The notes under the pieces were generated by a model that was given only the letters and a program-made list of their open reading frames with translations, was not told the origin of the DNA and did not search any database. From Candidatus Gottesmanbacteria bacterium CG_4_10_14_0_8_um_filter_37_24 (lineage in GTDB: Bacteria > Patescibacteriota > Microgenomatia > 2-02-FULL-39-11), in contig PFMK01000020.1 in NCBI GenBank assembly GCA_002785215.1, positions 1 to 24,539 on the forward strand: a stretch of DNA of 24,539 nucleotides. The letters run 5' to 3'. Positions 14,572 through 22,892 of the stretch are shown here, piece by piece. The position numbers and the translations under genes were made by a program. Position 1 is the stretch's first letter; every line of letters begins with the position of its first letter.

Positions 14572-17504
14572 AATTTAACGAGCAATACACAGTCGAAAAA
14601 CACATCATTAAATTCTTGTCCCAAACTTTGGGTTATGAGTATATTGAGCCTGACAGGTTTGCTGGTTTGAGAAGCTTGGAAAGCGAATACTTAATTGTTT
14701 CTTATCTTGCTGAAGCAATTAGGCGAATCAATAACATTACAGATGAAACGGAAGTACAAAGCGTTATCCGAGAAATAAAGAAAATTGATACAAACGAAGG
14801 CTTTTTGAAGCTCCTACGAGATGGCGTAAATCTCAAAGACTCATTAACAGGGAAAATGCGTGATTATATGGTTGTTGATTATGATGATCTCGACAATAAC
14901 CGTTATGTGATTACCAATCAATTTTATTTTGAAGGCAATCTCGAGAATATCCGGCCTGATATATTGGTTTTTTTGAATGGTATACCAATTGTTGATATCG
15001 AAGCAAAGAGTCCTACAGCGTCAATAAGTGTTAGTTATGAAAATGCAATCGGTCAGATAAAACGTTATGAAAGAGTAGCTATGAAGCTGTTCTGGCCGAA
15101 TTGTTTTAACATCGCAACAGACGGTCTAAAAACTATTTATACAACCACTTACGCACCTGAACAGTATTTCTTGCAGTGGAAAGATAAAGAACTGGAAAAG
15201 AAACTAGATGGACAACTTGAAATGACCTTAACTTCCTTACTGACTAAAGAAAGGTTGTTAGACATAGTCAAAAACTTTATTATTTTTGAACAGACAAAGG
15301 ACGGTCGAATAAAAAAGATTGCTCGATACCAACAACTTCGTGCAACTAACAAAATAGTGGAACGAGTACGTGAAGGAGAGAAGAAACGAGGTTTGATCTG
15401 GCATACACAAGGATCAGGAAAATCTCTAACGATGTACTTCACCGCGTGGAAATTACGCTTTGATAAATCTCTCAAAAATCCGAAAGTATTTGTTCTTGTT
15501 GATCGTATTGATTTAGACAATCAGATTTACGATTCATTTATCAATGCCGGTGGTAAAAACGTAATTAGAGTTACTTCCCAACGTGATCTTGCTAAGAAAA
15601 TTACCAATGACGAACGAGGTATTTATATTTCAACGATAGAAAAGTTCAATGAACTTCCCATCCACCTTGAAAATCCAAATGAAAATATCATCGTTCTCTC
15701 AGATGAAGCTCACCGATCAAACGAGGGTGTCGCCGGAATCAAACTAAGAGACTCAATGCAGAAGGCCTTTTTCTTTGGATTTACAGGTACACCAATTGAT
15801 AAAACAACATTAAATACTCATAGGAACTTTGGACAAGAGGGAGAAAGATATCTTGATTATTACTCTATTCAACAAGCAATAGATGATGGAGCAACCCTAC
15901 CTGTTACATATGAAGCTCGGCTTTCCAAATTCTTTATTGACGAAGAAAAACTTGATCAACAGTTTGATGTGTTAACCTCCGACCTTTCCCCTGAACAAAA
16001 ACAGCTAGTCATGCGACGTTACGGCAAAAAAGAAGCTCTTATAAAATTAGATAAACGCATGAAAGCAGTTTCTCAAGATATTGTGGATCACTACAGACTT
16101 TACATTGAACCTAATGGATTCAAGGCACAAGTCGTTTGTTATGACCGAGAATCAACAGCCAAATATAAACAGTTATTTGATGAACTAATCCCAGCAGAAT
16201 GGTCAGAAGTGGTTTACTCGCCGGGTGATCCCAACAGTGATCCAGAGAATTTGAGAAAATATAACACAAGCAAAGCTCAAAGAGAAAAGATTATTGATAA
16301 ATTCAAAGATCCCAAGAGTCAACTTAAATTGCTTTTGGTTTGCGATATGCTTTTAACTGGTTTCGATGCGTTTATAGAACAAGCGATGTATCTGGATAAA
16401 CCTTTGCGTGATCACAATTTATTACAGGCAATTGCTCGTACAAACAGAGTTTATCCCAATAAAGGGTGTGGAAAGATAATTGATTACTACGGAATCACTA
16501 GAAATCTTTACGAGGCTTTGAATTTCGATGAAAGCATTATTGACTCGGCACTTATTGATCTTGACCACCTTAAAAGGGAATTTTTAGAGGTTCTTGGTGA
16601 AATAAAAGATATTTTTTCTGGTATCAACCAAGAAGATCCATCCATCGAAAATTTAAGGCGGTGTCTGAAAATCTTCATTGATAATGAAAGCAAGCAAAGA
16701 TACTTCACTGATAAGTATTCCAGATTAAAGCTATTATTCGAAGTTCTGTCACCTGATCCGTTCCTTGCTGACTATATTCGAACATTTGAGTGGATTACCA
16801 GCGTTTATATTGCTTTCCTTAATGATTTCCGACAAGAGAGTCTTACTTATCAGACGTTTAGAAGCGGTGATATTCCAACTTTTGGTGAGTATGGTGAAAA
16901 AGTAAAAAAGTTGATTCAGGAGCAAATTGATTATGAGGGAATTACCAAAAATTTCAGAGAGCTAAAAATCAATGATATTTATACTCTTGAGAGACTAGAC
17001 AAAATGGATGACGAGGAAAAAGCGTTAAATCTAGAGAAAATGCTCAAGCAAGAAATTTCCATAAACATTGATACAAACCCAGTATTCCAAAAGTTTAGTG
17101 AAAGACTAACTGCAATTCGCAGAGAATTTGAACAACACCAGATTGATCTAACTGAAAGAATAAAACTTTATTATGAACTGATGAATGATATCAAAAGTAA
17201 GTCAGATGAGGCTAAGGAACTCGGTCTTAATTTGCAAGAATATGGATTATTTGTCATTTCTCAAGAGTTCTTGCCCAAAACAGAACAGCCAATTCTATTA
17301 TCTTTGTCTAAAGATCTTTCAAAGAGATTGCAGTCTATTCTTGATGAAGGCTGGCAAAATTCATCCAAACGGGAGGAATTTCTCAAAGGTGTTAAACAGA
17401 TTATCCAGGAACTTACTCTGAAAAACTATAAAGGTAAAATTCAAGTTGAAGATTTCCCTAAATTCTTAAATAGACTTGTTGATATTGTACTCAAGAAATT
17501 CTAA
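14568..17504 (+). CDS. hsdR: Type I restriction endonuclease, motor/nuclease subunit
   Basis: ATP-dependent translocase and nuclease of the R2M2S complex; cuts unmodified DNA after translocation. The 978 residues comprise an HSDR_N nuclease domain with a PD-(D/E)xK core (D131, E145, K147 in the segment RPDILVFL to DIEAKSP), then a superfamily 2 motor with Walker A QGSGKSL (K285), DEAH box (379-382) and FGFTGTP motif III, a second RecA-like half with LLVCDMLLTGFDAF and QAIARTNR, and a helical C-terminal region for MTase docking. All key residues are present and there is no frameshift, so restriction is probably active. The ATG overlaps the upstream stop; its stop overlaps the next start (TAATG). 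Confidence 0.96.
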   Translation: MKFNEQYTVEKHIIKFLSQTLGYEYIEPDRFAGLRSLESEYLIVSYLAEAIRRINNITDETEVQSVIREIKKIDTNEGFLKLLRDGVNLKDSLTGKMRDYMVVDYDDLDNNRYVITNQFYFEGNLENIRPDILVFLNGIPIVDIEAKSPTASISVSYENAIGQIKRYERVAMKLFWPNCFNIATDGLKTIYTTTYAPEQYFLQWKDKELEKKLDGQLEMTLTSLLTKERLLDIVKNFIIFEQTKDGRIKKIARYQQLRATNKIVERVREGEKKRGLIWHTQGSGKSLTMYFTAWKLRFDKSLKNPKVFVLVDRIDLDNQIYDSFINAGGKNVIRVTSQRDLAKKITNDERGIYISTIEKFNELPIHLENPNENIIVLSDEAHRSNEGVAGIKLRDSMQKAFFFGFTGTPIDKTTLNTHRNFGQEGERYLDYYSIQQAIDDGATLPVTYEARLSKFFIDEEKLDQQFDVLTSDLSPEQKQLVMRRYGKKEALIKLDKRMKAVSQDIVDHYRLYIEPNGFKAQVVCYDRESTAKYKQLFDELIPAEWSEVVYSPGDPNSDPENLRKYNTSKAQREKIIDKFKDPKSQLKLLLVCDMLLTGFDAFIEQAMYLDKPLRDHNLLQAIARTNRVYPNKGCGKIIDYYGITRNLYEALNFDESIIDSALIDLDHLKREFLEVLGEIKDIFSGINQEDPSIENLRRCLKIFIDNESKQRYFTDKYSRLKLLFEVLSPDPFLADYIRTFEWITSVYIAFLNDFRQESLTYQTFRSGDIPTFGEYGEKVKKLIQEQIDYEGITKNFRELKINDIYTLERLDKMDDEEKALNLEKMLKQEISINIDTNPVFQKFSERLTAIRREFEQHQIDLTERIKLYYELMNDIKSKSDEAKELGLNLQEYGLFVISQEFLPKTEQPILLSLSKDLSKRLQSILDEGWQNSSKREEFLKGVKQIIQELTLKNYKGKIQVEDFPKFLNRLVDIVLKKF

Positions 17505-18076
17505 TGAAAAGACAGATCAACCTGCACAATAGAGTAGTCAATTACTCAGTCCGCAGGAGCAACAGAGCCAAGCGGATGAGATTGGCCGTGTATTGCGATG
17601 GTAACTTTATTGTAACTGTTCCTCAGACTTTCTCTGCAAGTTTAATTGACAGATACGTAATCGCTAAGTCGCAATGGGTTATTTCAAAGTTGGATTTCTT
17701 TGAAGGACTCAATAAAAAGCAAAAATTAACTTTCGGTAATGATGGATTTGAGTTATACAAAGATAAAGCGCTGGAAATGGTTACAGAGAGGCTTGCAGTA
17801 CTTAATCAGAAGCACTATCGACTCAAGTTCAATAAGATAGCAATTAAAAGTCAGAAAACTCGTTGGGGAAGTTGTTCTAAAAAACGAAACCTTAACTTTA
17901 ATTACAAAGTACTGTTCCTTCCTCCAAAAATCAGAGATTACATTATGATTCACGAATTATGCCACATAAAGGAATTTAACCACTCAAGAAGATTCTGGAG
18001 GCTCGTTGCAAAGTCTATGCCTGATCATGGGAAAATTATCGAGGAGTTAAAGATTAAGGGTCTATCAATCTCGTAA
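17504..18076 (+). CDS. YgjP-like (DUF45) metallopeptidase
   Basis: A 190-residue zinc metallopeptidase-like protein of the YgjP/WLM group. HELCH (150-154) with a further His at 160 (HELCHIKEFNHSRRFW) forms the zinc site, and KTRWGSCSKK (118-127) is the second hallmark. Members of this family often follow hsdR in type I operons; their role there is not established. Translation is coupled to hsdR through TAATG. Last gene of the operon; a terminator follows. Confidence 0.88.
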   Translation: MKRQINLHNRVVNYSVRRSNRAKRMRLAVYCDGNFIVTVPQTFSASLIDRYVIAKSQWVISKLDFFEGLNKKQKLTFGNDGFELYKDKALEMVTERLAVLNQKHYRLKFNKIAIKSQKTRWGSCSKKRNLNFNYKVLFLPPKIRDYIMIHELCHIKEFNHSRRFWRLVAKSMPDHGKIIEELKIKGLSIS

Positions 18077-18105
18077 TTTTTATTTCTATTAGCTGATATG
18101 GTTAC

Positions 18106-18124
18106 TGAGGTTGAACCTCATTTT
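18106..18124 (+). terminator. hsd operon terminator
   Basis: TGAGG (18106-18110), TTGAA loop, CCTCA (18116-18120), then TTTT. The palindrome can extend inward by two more pairs. It lies 30 bp after the YgjP-like gene. Confidence 0.6.
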
Positions 18125-18196
18125 GGATTATTACAGCAATCCGTCTCTCAAAACCTTTACTTGTGAAATGGAGTCTTGGGGATGATTCAGTGTATA

Positions 18197-18246
18197 AGTG
18201 AATCAGTGAATCAGTGAATCAGTGAATCAGTGAATCAGTGAATCAG
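18197..18246. repeat. 8-bp tandem repeat array
   Basis: Six perfect head-to-tail copies of AGTGAATC at 18197-18244, followed by AG; a degraded copy precedes it. Intergenic and not a multiple of three, so a candidate slippage locus. The rest of 18125-18558 holds no gene that I can support; it includes the REP-like element below. Confidence 0.9.
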
Positions 18247-18435
18247 GGACGGGGATGGGATATCTTGACATAATAAGATAAAAATCTCACATTATTCTCC
18301 ATACCCAGAGCAAGATGCCTAATTGCTCCAGATATAAATCAACCAGGGGGTGAAGTTGTTAAAATAGTAGAAATTACGTGTAAAAAAGTAATTATTCACT
18401 CTTTTCCAAACACCTGTCATCGCGATCCCGATGAG

Positions 18436-18482
18436 ATTGCTTCGCGGAGTCTACACTGAGCGAAGCCGAATGTGCTCGCAAT
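18436..18482. repeat. REP-like inverted repeat
   Basis: GCTTCGC (18439-18445) pairs with GCGAAGC (18460-18466), with an outer ATTGC/GCAAT pair (18436-18440/18478-18482). The local base composition is GC-richer than the flanks. This style of sequence (TTGCTTCGCGGAG, TGAGCGAAG, CTCGCAATGA) is common as a dispersed intergenic repeat in many bacteria. The family is inferred by eye. Confidence 0.55.
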
Positions 18483-18558
18483 GAAAATTCCTTCGCGAAT
18501 AGGTGAATAGTTACGATTATAAGTATGGCAAAAAGTATGTTAGTATGGTAATATATTT

Positions 18559-18733
18559 ATGGGTATATCTTTTGAGTGGGATACTGAGAAAAATGCCGAA
18601 AATGTGCGCAAACACGGGATTGATTTTAAAACTGCCCAATATGCTTTCGTTTCGCGGCCATAGGATTCGTATAATCGGTGCCGGCTACTGGAGGAAAGGT
18701 AAAAAAATTTATGAAAAACAAAATAATATATAA
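18559..18733 (+). pseudogene. brnT: Truncated BrnT toxin gene
   Basis: BrnT is an RNase toxin of about 90 residues. The N-terminal third is intact from ATG 18559 (MGISFEWDTEKNAENVRKHG to FVSRP, 34 codons) but ends at TAG 18661-18663. The C-terminal signature, RIRIIGAGYWRKGKKIYEKQ, follows at once in another frame and ends at 18733. The central beta-sheet part, roughly 35-45 residues in intact BrnT, is missing, so the gene carries an internal deletion with a frame change. No active toxin can be made. Three AGTATG direct repeats (18522-18527, 18534-18539, 18542-18547) just upstream may be the old autoregulatory operator. Confidence 0.85.
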
Positions 18734-18941
18734 AAATGAACCTATGGTACTGAAAGTCATAGACGGCTTTTTACCAAGTCCCGAGGATTTAATTCTTAGG
18801 GAAAAAAAGAAAAAAGTGACCCTTACTCTTACAGAGAAAAGCTTAAATTTCTTCAAAAAAGAAGCTCATAAGCACGGAGCTTCTTACCAGGCAATGATCA
18901 GAAGGTTGCTTGATTATTATGTAGTAAATCAAAAAGCGTAA
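18711..18941 (+). CDS. brnA: BrnA family antitoxin
   Basis: Ribbon-helix-helix antitoxin and autorepressor that neutralises BrnT. From ATG 18711 the protein is 76 residues: an N-terminal toxin-wrapping part with the typical FLPSPEDLILREKKKKVTLTL, then helices EKSLNFFKKEAHKHGASYQAMIRRLLDYYV. A GGAGGAAAGG stretch (18690-18699) upstream supports this start over an in-frame ATG at 18678. It overlaps the 3' end of the broken brnT, the normal brnTA arrangement. It appears intact although its toxin is not. Confidence 0.85.
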   Translation: MKNKIIYKNEPMVLKVIDGFLPSPEDLILREKKKKVTLTLTEKSLNFFKKEAHKHGASYQAMIRRLLDYYVVNQKA

Positions 18942-18996
18942 TCAGTATCCCCGAGAGCGGTATGGAGTTCTTGCAATGATTTTTCCGGTCCCCGCC

Positions 18997-20031
18997 TTAA
19001 AGGAGAGTCGATCCTTTATATATTTTTGGTTTAAGCCAGTCTGAAGGAGTCTGAGCGCTTTTATCATTTTGTTGTTGAGATTGTTGTTGGACTTGATTGG
19101 GTTTGGGAGAAAAAGGAACGGCTTTGTTTTTTGGTGGGAATTGATTGAAAGTCTGTTTACCCTGCGGTTTAAAAGATAATGGTTTTGATGTTTTGGAAAA
19201 TGGTACAGAAAATTGTACAGGCTTTGGTTGTTTATCTTGTGTTTGCGGGATTGAGTTTGTGAGAGGAATGTTAACAATTGTTTCGTTAATCTTCTTAGCT
19301 CCGTTTCTTAAACAAATTGCTGCAGATTCAAAAGTTGCAGCATTTGTCTTCGGAGAGGTGAAATTTTTACTGCCGTATATGATTCCGGCAAGAAGATTGC
19401 TTGATATATCCTGATCTAAATTGATCCCAAGTTGAGAAAATAGGCTGATGATAAGTTCGGAAGTGGAAGACATATTTGTTTCTATGATATTTACTTTTCC
19501 ATATTGTGTATTTTCCGGACTGGTGTCGATGTTTATGACGGGAGAGGAATTAAAAAGCGTTTGATTTTCGGAATATATATTTTCCAGGTCCGGTAATTTT
19601 GAAGTGTTAATAGCAAAAATTACATCCGTTACTCCGCCACTATGGGAATATTTGATATCGTCAGGGGTAATAAGTTTATAACCTTCTCTCGGTTCAATTA
19701 CAAGATTAAAAATATTGTTATCAATATTATAACTGACTTTTTCAATTGATCCTTCTTGATAAGGGAAGGAAATTATCAAATTCTTGCCCGTTGATCCATT
19801 AACTGTTTGTATGATTTTATCCACACCGACAAGACGGTTAAATTCAACTGTTATTTGAGAAGGTGAAGCAACTGTCACTTGTTTTCCGGTTGATGATAAG
19901 GCTAAATACAAAGACAGAGTAGCGGAGATAGCATCCATATCCGGTTTAGTACCGGTCACTATAAGCACGGACTTAGCCTTCTCCAAGAGATTTCTTATTT
20001 GGTTAATACTGTCGATGGGTATATTAATCAT
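18997..20031 (-). CDS. Degenerate DHH-family (NrnA-like) protein
   Basis: The 344 residues match the DHH phosphoesterase fold of NrnA (oligoribonuclease/pAp phosphatase) over about 1-250. DMDAIS (31-36) keeps the two early Asp. The Asp of motif II is Asn (FAINTSKLPDL, 139-149), the DHH motif is DTS (NIDTSPENTQYGKVN, 167-181), and the later Asp (TDT in active enzymes) is lost in IIYGSKNF (217-224). The structural SSTSELI (188-194) is kept. Catalysis is therefore unlikely. The last 90 residues form a Pro/Gln/Lys-rich, probably disordered tail. In many bacteria a DHH gene follows infB-rbfA, as here, so it is probably the local NrnA descendant with a binding or structural role. Confidence 0.8.
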   Translation of the reverse strand: MINIPIDSINQIRNLLEKAKSVLIVTGTKPDMDAISATLSLYLALSSTGKQVTVASPSQITVEFNRLVGVDKIIQTVNGSTGKNLIISFPYQEGSIEKVSYNIDNNIFNLVIEPREGYKLITPDDIKYSHSGGVTDVIFAINTSKLPDLENIYSENQTLFNSSPVINIDTSPENTQYGKVNIIETNMSSTSELIISLFSQLGINLDQDISSNLLAGIIYGSKNFTSPKTNAATFESAAICLRNGAKKINETIVNIPLTNSIPQTQDKQPKPVQFSVPFSKTSKPLSFKPQGKQTFNQFPPKNKAVPFSPKPNQVQQQSQQQNDKSAQTPSDWLKPKIYKGSTLL

Positions 20032-20103
20032 ATTATTTAATTTAAGATGAGTATATATTAATTGTGATATTTTACCTTATAGCTAATTATATTAGGGCTT
20101 AAT

Positions 20104-20124
20104 AAAAAACCCCTATATAGGGGT
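20104..20124 (-). terminator. nusA-infB operon terminator (minus strand)
   Basis: A perfect 16-bp palindrome, ACCCCTATATAGGGGT (20109-20124), is followed on the minus strand by TTTTT (20108-20104). It lies just after the infB stop. The DHH gene beyond it must use readthrough or its own promoter; a TATAAT on the minus strand at 20091-20086 is a possible -10 without a clear -35. Confidence 0.8.
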
Positions 20125-20129
20125 AAAAA

Positions 20130-21614
20130 CTAGCCTATAGCTATTATACTATCACTTGTCAAAATGTCAAGTTTTTTGGCAAACAAAACGCCTGCCTCGT
20201 CGCCTTGTTCTGCACGGTTTACTTCTTCTTTAAAATGTTTTAGTGATTTAACCCTAGTTCGTCCAATCTCGTTGTCCTGGCGCATGATTTTTATTTGATC
20301 ACCCCTGGCTATCCTGCCGGAGATTACTTTGACTCCCGCTACTGTTTCATCATCATATGGAAAGAGAGCAATAACTTTTGCCTCTCCAAGGATATCAATA
20401 AGATTTCCTTTTTTGACCGCATCCACAACTTCTTCAATTTCTTCAAATAGTTTGTAGATAATGCTGTAGTTTTTGATGATTACTTTTTCAGTTTGGGCTA
20501 ATTTAAGGACATTTTCCGGAATTTTCAAACCGAATCCTATCACTAGTGCTTTGGTTGTTCTCGCCAGGAGAATATCTGATTCTGAAATCGCACCCACTTG
20601 ACTCAGAATGATTTCAAGGTTATGTTTCAAACCTGTTGTTATTGCTTCTAAAGTACCTGTAGTATCAGCTTTAAGTAAGAGTTTAATTTTTTCTTCAGTG
20701 ATTGATTTTTCAGGCGGGATACTTAAAGGAATAGTTTCTTCAATTTTTGTTATTTTGTTTGGCTGGGGTAAGGTAATTGCTACTTGGTTTGCGTCATAAA
20801 GGGAAGATCCCACTTTTGACAAATATTTCCAACCTAAAATTAGCCCAGGATCTCCAGCATAAATTTCCTGAAGAGTATTATTATTCCAGTCGTAAATAGC
20901 TCTTATTCTAAATTTTTGATTATCGCAAATCACATCTTGACCGGTTTTTAACTTACCGCTTTGTAAAATAATCGTCGCAACAGGTCCGAGATGTTTAGAA
21001 ATATATGATTCAATAACCACTGCTTGAAGTCTATCAGGATTTTTATCCTGGATTTGGTTAAACTCAGAGAGAAGCAAAATCATTTCGATTAACTTGTCTA
21101 TTCCTTTATTGTTCATTGCAGATATTGGCACTATAGGGGTTTCACCTCCGTATTCTTCCAGTTTCAGCCCTGATTTGGTTAGTTGTTTTTTTATATTTTC
21201 AATATTGATATCTGGCAGGTCAATTTTATTTATCGCCACGATACAAGGGATATTTGCCGCTTTAATGTGATTTATGGATTCTACCGTTTGAGGTTTAATA
21301 CCATCATTTCCAGCAACAACTAAGATTGCCAGATTTGCTACTTGAGCTCCTCTGATTCTCATTTTTGCGAATGCTTCGTGTCCTGGAGTATCGATAAAAG
21401 TAATCTTTTTATATCCTACTTTTTTATTCGTAGGATTGATATCAATCTGATAGGCACCGATATGTTGAGTAATACCTCCGTGTTCTTTCGCGGCAACCCT
21501 GGTTTTTCTAATCGTATCTAGAAGAGTAGTTTTACCATGATCCACGTGTCCCAATACCGTAACAACAGGAGTACGGGGAATAAATTCGGTTTTTGTTTTC
21601 GTTTTCATTGTCAT
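20130..21614 (-). CDS. infB: Translation initiation factor IF-2, minimal form
   Basis: GTPase that places fMet-tRNA on the 30S subunit and drives subunit joining. At 494 residues it lacks the long N-terminal extension of typical 700-900-residue IF-2 and starts almost at the G domain: G1 GHVDHGKTT (22-30), G3 DTPGHE (75-80), G4 NKID (129-132). Domain II, domain III (LLKADTTGTLEAIT) and the C-terminal fMet-tRNA-binding domain (GVKVISGRIARGDQIKIMR, SLKHFKEEV) follow in order. It is complete for the conserved core. It lies 33 bp downstream of nusA. The expected neighbour rbfA is absent. Confidence 0.96.
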   Translation of the reverse strand: MTMKTKTKTEFIPRTPVVTVLGHVDHGKTTLLDTIRKTRVAAKEHGGITQHIGAYQIDINPTNKKVGYKKITFIDTPGHEAFAKMRIRGAQVANLAILVVAGNDGIKPQTVESINHIKAANIPCIVAINKIDLPDINIENIKKQLTKSGLKLEEYGGETPIVPISAMNNKGIDKLIEMILLLSEFNQIQDKNPDRLQAVVIESYISKHLGPVATIILQSGKLKTGQDVICDNQKFRIRAIYDWNNNTLQEIYAGDPGLILGWKYLSKVGSSLYDANQVAITLPQPNKITKIEETIPLSIPPEKSITEEKIKLLLKADTTGTLEAITTGLKHNLEIILSQVGAISESDILLARTTKALVIGFGLKIPENVLKLAQTEKVIIKNYSIIYKLFEEIEEVVDAVKKGNLIDILGEAKVIALFPYDDETVAGVKVISGRIARGDQIKIMRQDNEIGRTRVKSLKHFKEEVNRAEQGDEAGVLFAKKLDILTSDSIIAIG

Positions 21615-21647
21615 AAATAATACAGTTTTGAATCGTGGACATTTTTC

Positions 21648-22751
21648 TTAAGTAATAACTAATGCTTTCTTTTTATCATTTTTCTTACCAGCGTCCGTAC
21701 TTTTTTTCTTTTGGGTTCCTGATTCTTTCTTTTCTTTAGTTGTTGTTTTTTTATCCGTTAATTTTTTTCCACTAACTTCAAGTTTATTTGATTTTGTTTT
21801 CTCTGATTTAGATTTAATATCAATTTTCCATCCGGTTAATTTAGCTGCTAATCTTACGTTTTGACCATCTTTTCCAATAGCCAGAGATAATTGGTCATCC
21901 GGTACAAAAGCCGATGCTGTTTTACTTTTTTCATTAATGATGACTTCTATGTCTTTTGCCGGTGAAAGAGCGGCTCGGATAAACATATCTGAAGTATCAT
22001 TCCATTGAATAATATCGATCTTTTCAGTTCCTCCAAGCTCGTTTATCACAGCTTGCACGCGTATCCCTTTTTGTCCGACACAACTTCCTACAGGATCTAC
22101 ACCGGATTGAGAAGAAGAAACGGCAATTTTTGTACGGTTTCCTGGTTCTCTGGCAATTTCTTTGATCATTACTGCACCATTTGCTACCTCCGGTACTTCA
22201 CGTTTAAAAAGCGCTGCTACTAATTCCTTGTGGGCTCTTGAGACGATAATTTCTTCTCCGCGAATGGTTTGTTGGATTCCTTTAATATAAAACGATAAGC
22301 GTTGATTTAATCTGTAATGCTCGGGAGGTACTTGCTCTTGGATAGGCATTACACCTTCAGTTCGGCCGATGTCTACGACAATATTAGGTCCATCAAATCT
22401 CAAAACCATACCGTTAACAATATTTCCGACTTTAGTAGAATAGTCCGCAATGATAGCTTTTTTTTCCGCCTCGCGTATTCTTTGTAAGATAACTTGTTTG
22501 GCAGTTTGTGCAGCGATTCTTCCAAAACCCGGAGGAGTGACATCTTTCTTATCCTTTAATACTTTTGCCTCTCCCGTATCAGGGTTTATAAAAACATCTA
22601 ATTGATCTAATTCTTGTTCACCGTAGTCTTTTCTATAGGCCGCAAGAATAGCAACTTTAATAGTTTCAAGAACTACCTCTGGATTTATTCCTCTTTCGGT
22701 AGCTACTTGGTTTAAGGCCAAGGAAAATTCTGAACGTACGATTGCTGGCAT
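21648..22751 (-). CDS. nusA: Transcription termination/antitermination factor NusA
   Basis: RNA-polymerase-associated factor affecting pausing, termination and antitermination. The 367 residues hold the N-terminal RNAP-binding domain (about 1-105, EFSLALNQVATERGINPE), S1 (about 105-175, GNIVNGMVLRFDGPNIVVDIG), KH1 (GSCVGQKGIRVQAV) and KH2 (LAIGKDGQNVRLAAKLTGW). A Lys/Ser/Thr-rich disordered tail (about 310-367) stands where proteobacterial NusA has acidic repeats. The start at 22751 lacks an obvious ribosome-binding site. It would normally be preceded by rimP; here an insertion sequence lies 142 bp upstream. Confidence 0.96.
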   Translation of the reverse strand: MPAIVRSEFSLALNQVATERGINPEVVLETIKVAILAAYRKDYGEQELDQLDVFINPDTGEAKVLKDKKDVTPPGFGRIAAQTAKQVILQRIREAEKKAIIADYSTKVGNIVNGMVLRFDGPNIVVDIGRTEGVMPIQEQVPPEHYRLNQRLSFYIKGIQQTIRGEEIIVSRAHKELVAALFKREVPEVANGAVMIKEIAREPGNRTKIAVSSSQSGVDPVGSCVGQKGIRVQAVINELGGTEKIDIIQWNDTSDMFIRAALSPAKDIEVIINEKSKTASAFVPDDQLSLAIGKDGQNVRLAAKLTGWKIDIKSKSEKTKSNKLEVSGKKLTDKKTTTKEKKESGTQKKKSTDAGKKNDKKKALVIT

Positions 22752-22799
22752 AATGAATTTATTAAATAAATAAGTATTTTAAATCTTAATATTAAAAAT

Positions 22800-22872
22800 G
22801 GTGGAAATACCCACCACATATATATTAATACATTACTTAAAACTTATAAAATTTTAACACATCAAAATGCAA
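22800..22872 (-). promoter_or_regulatory. nusA upstream region: weak promoter and leader hairpin
   Basis: On the minus strand a weak promoter can be drawn: TTGCAT (22872-22867), 18-bp spacer, TATAAG (22848-22843). The leader would contain a perfect GGTGG/CCACC hairpin (22815-22811/22804-22800, six-nt loop) about 50 nt before the nusA start. The hairpin is followed by ATTTTTA, so it could act as a weak terminator or leader element. Confidence 0.35.
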
Positions 22873-22884
22873 TACGCAACTTCT

Positions 22885-22892
22885 ATAGAATT
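22885..22892. repeat. Left target-site duplication
   Basis: ATAGAATT, immediately outside the left terminal inverted repeat. An identical copy lies at 24342-24349 on the other side of the element. Confidence 0.9.

Noticed and set aside
18197..18246. CRISPR array
   Set aside because: The units are 8 bp, contiguous and without spacers; no cas genes in the window.
18503..18733. Intact 76-aa protein from ATG 18503
   Set aside because: Only its last 20 or so residues look real, as the BrnT C-terminus; the rest is an out-of-frame reading of the BrnT N-terminal half.
18942..19277. 111-aa minus-strand frame overlapping the DHH gene end
   Set aside because: Different frame on the same strand as the Pro/Gln-rich tail of the DHH protein; composition reflects that tail.
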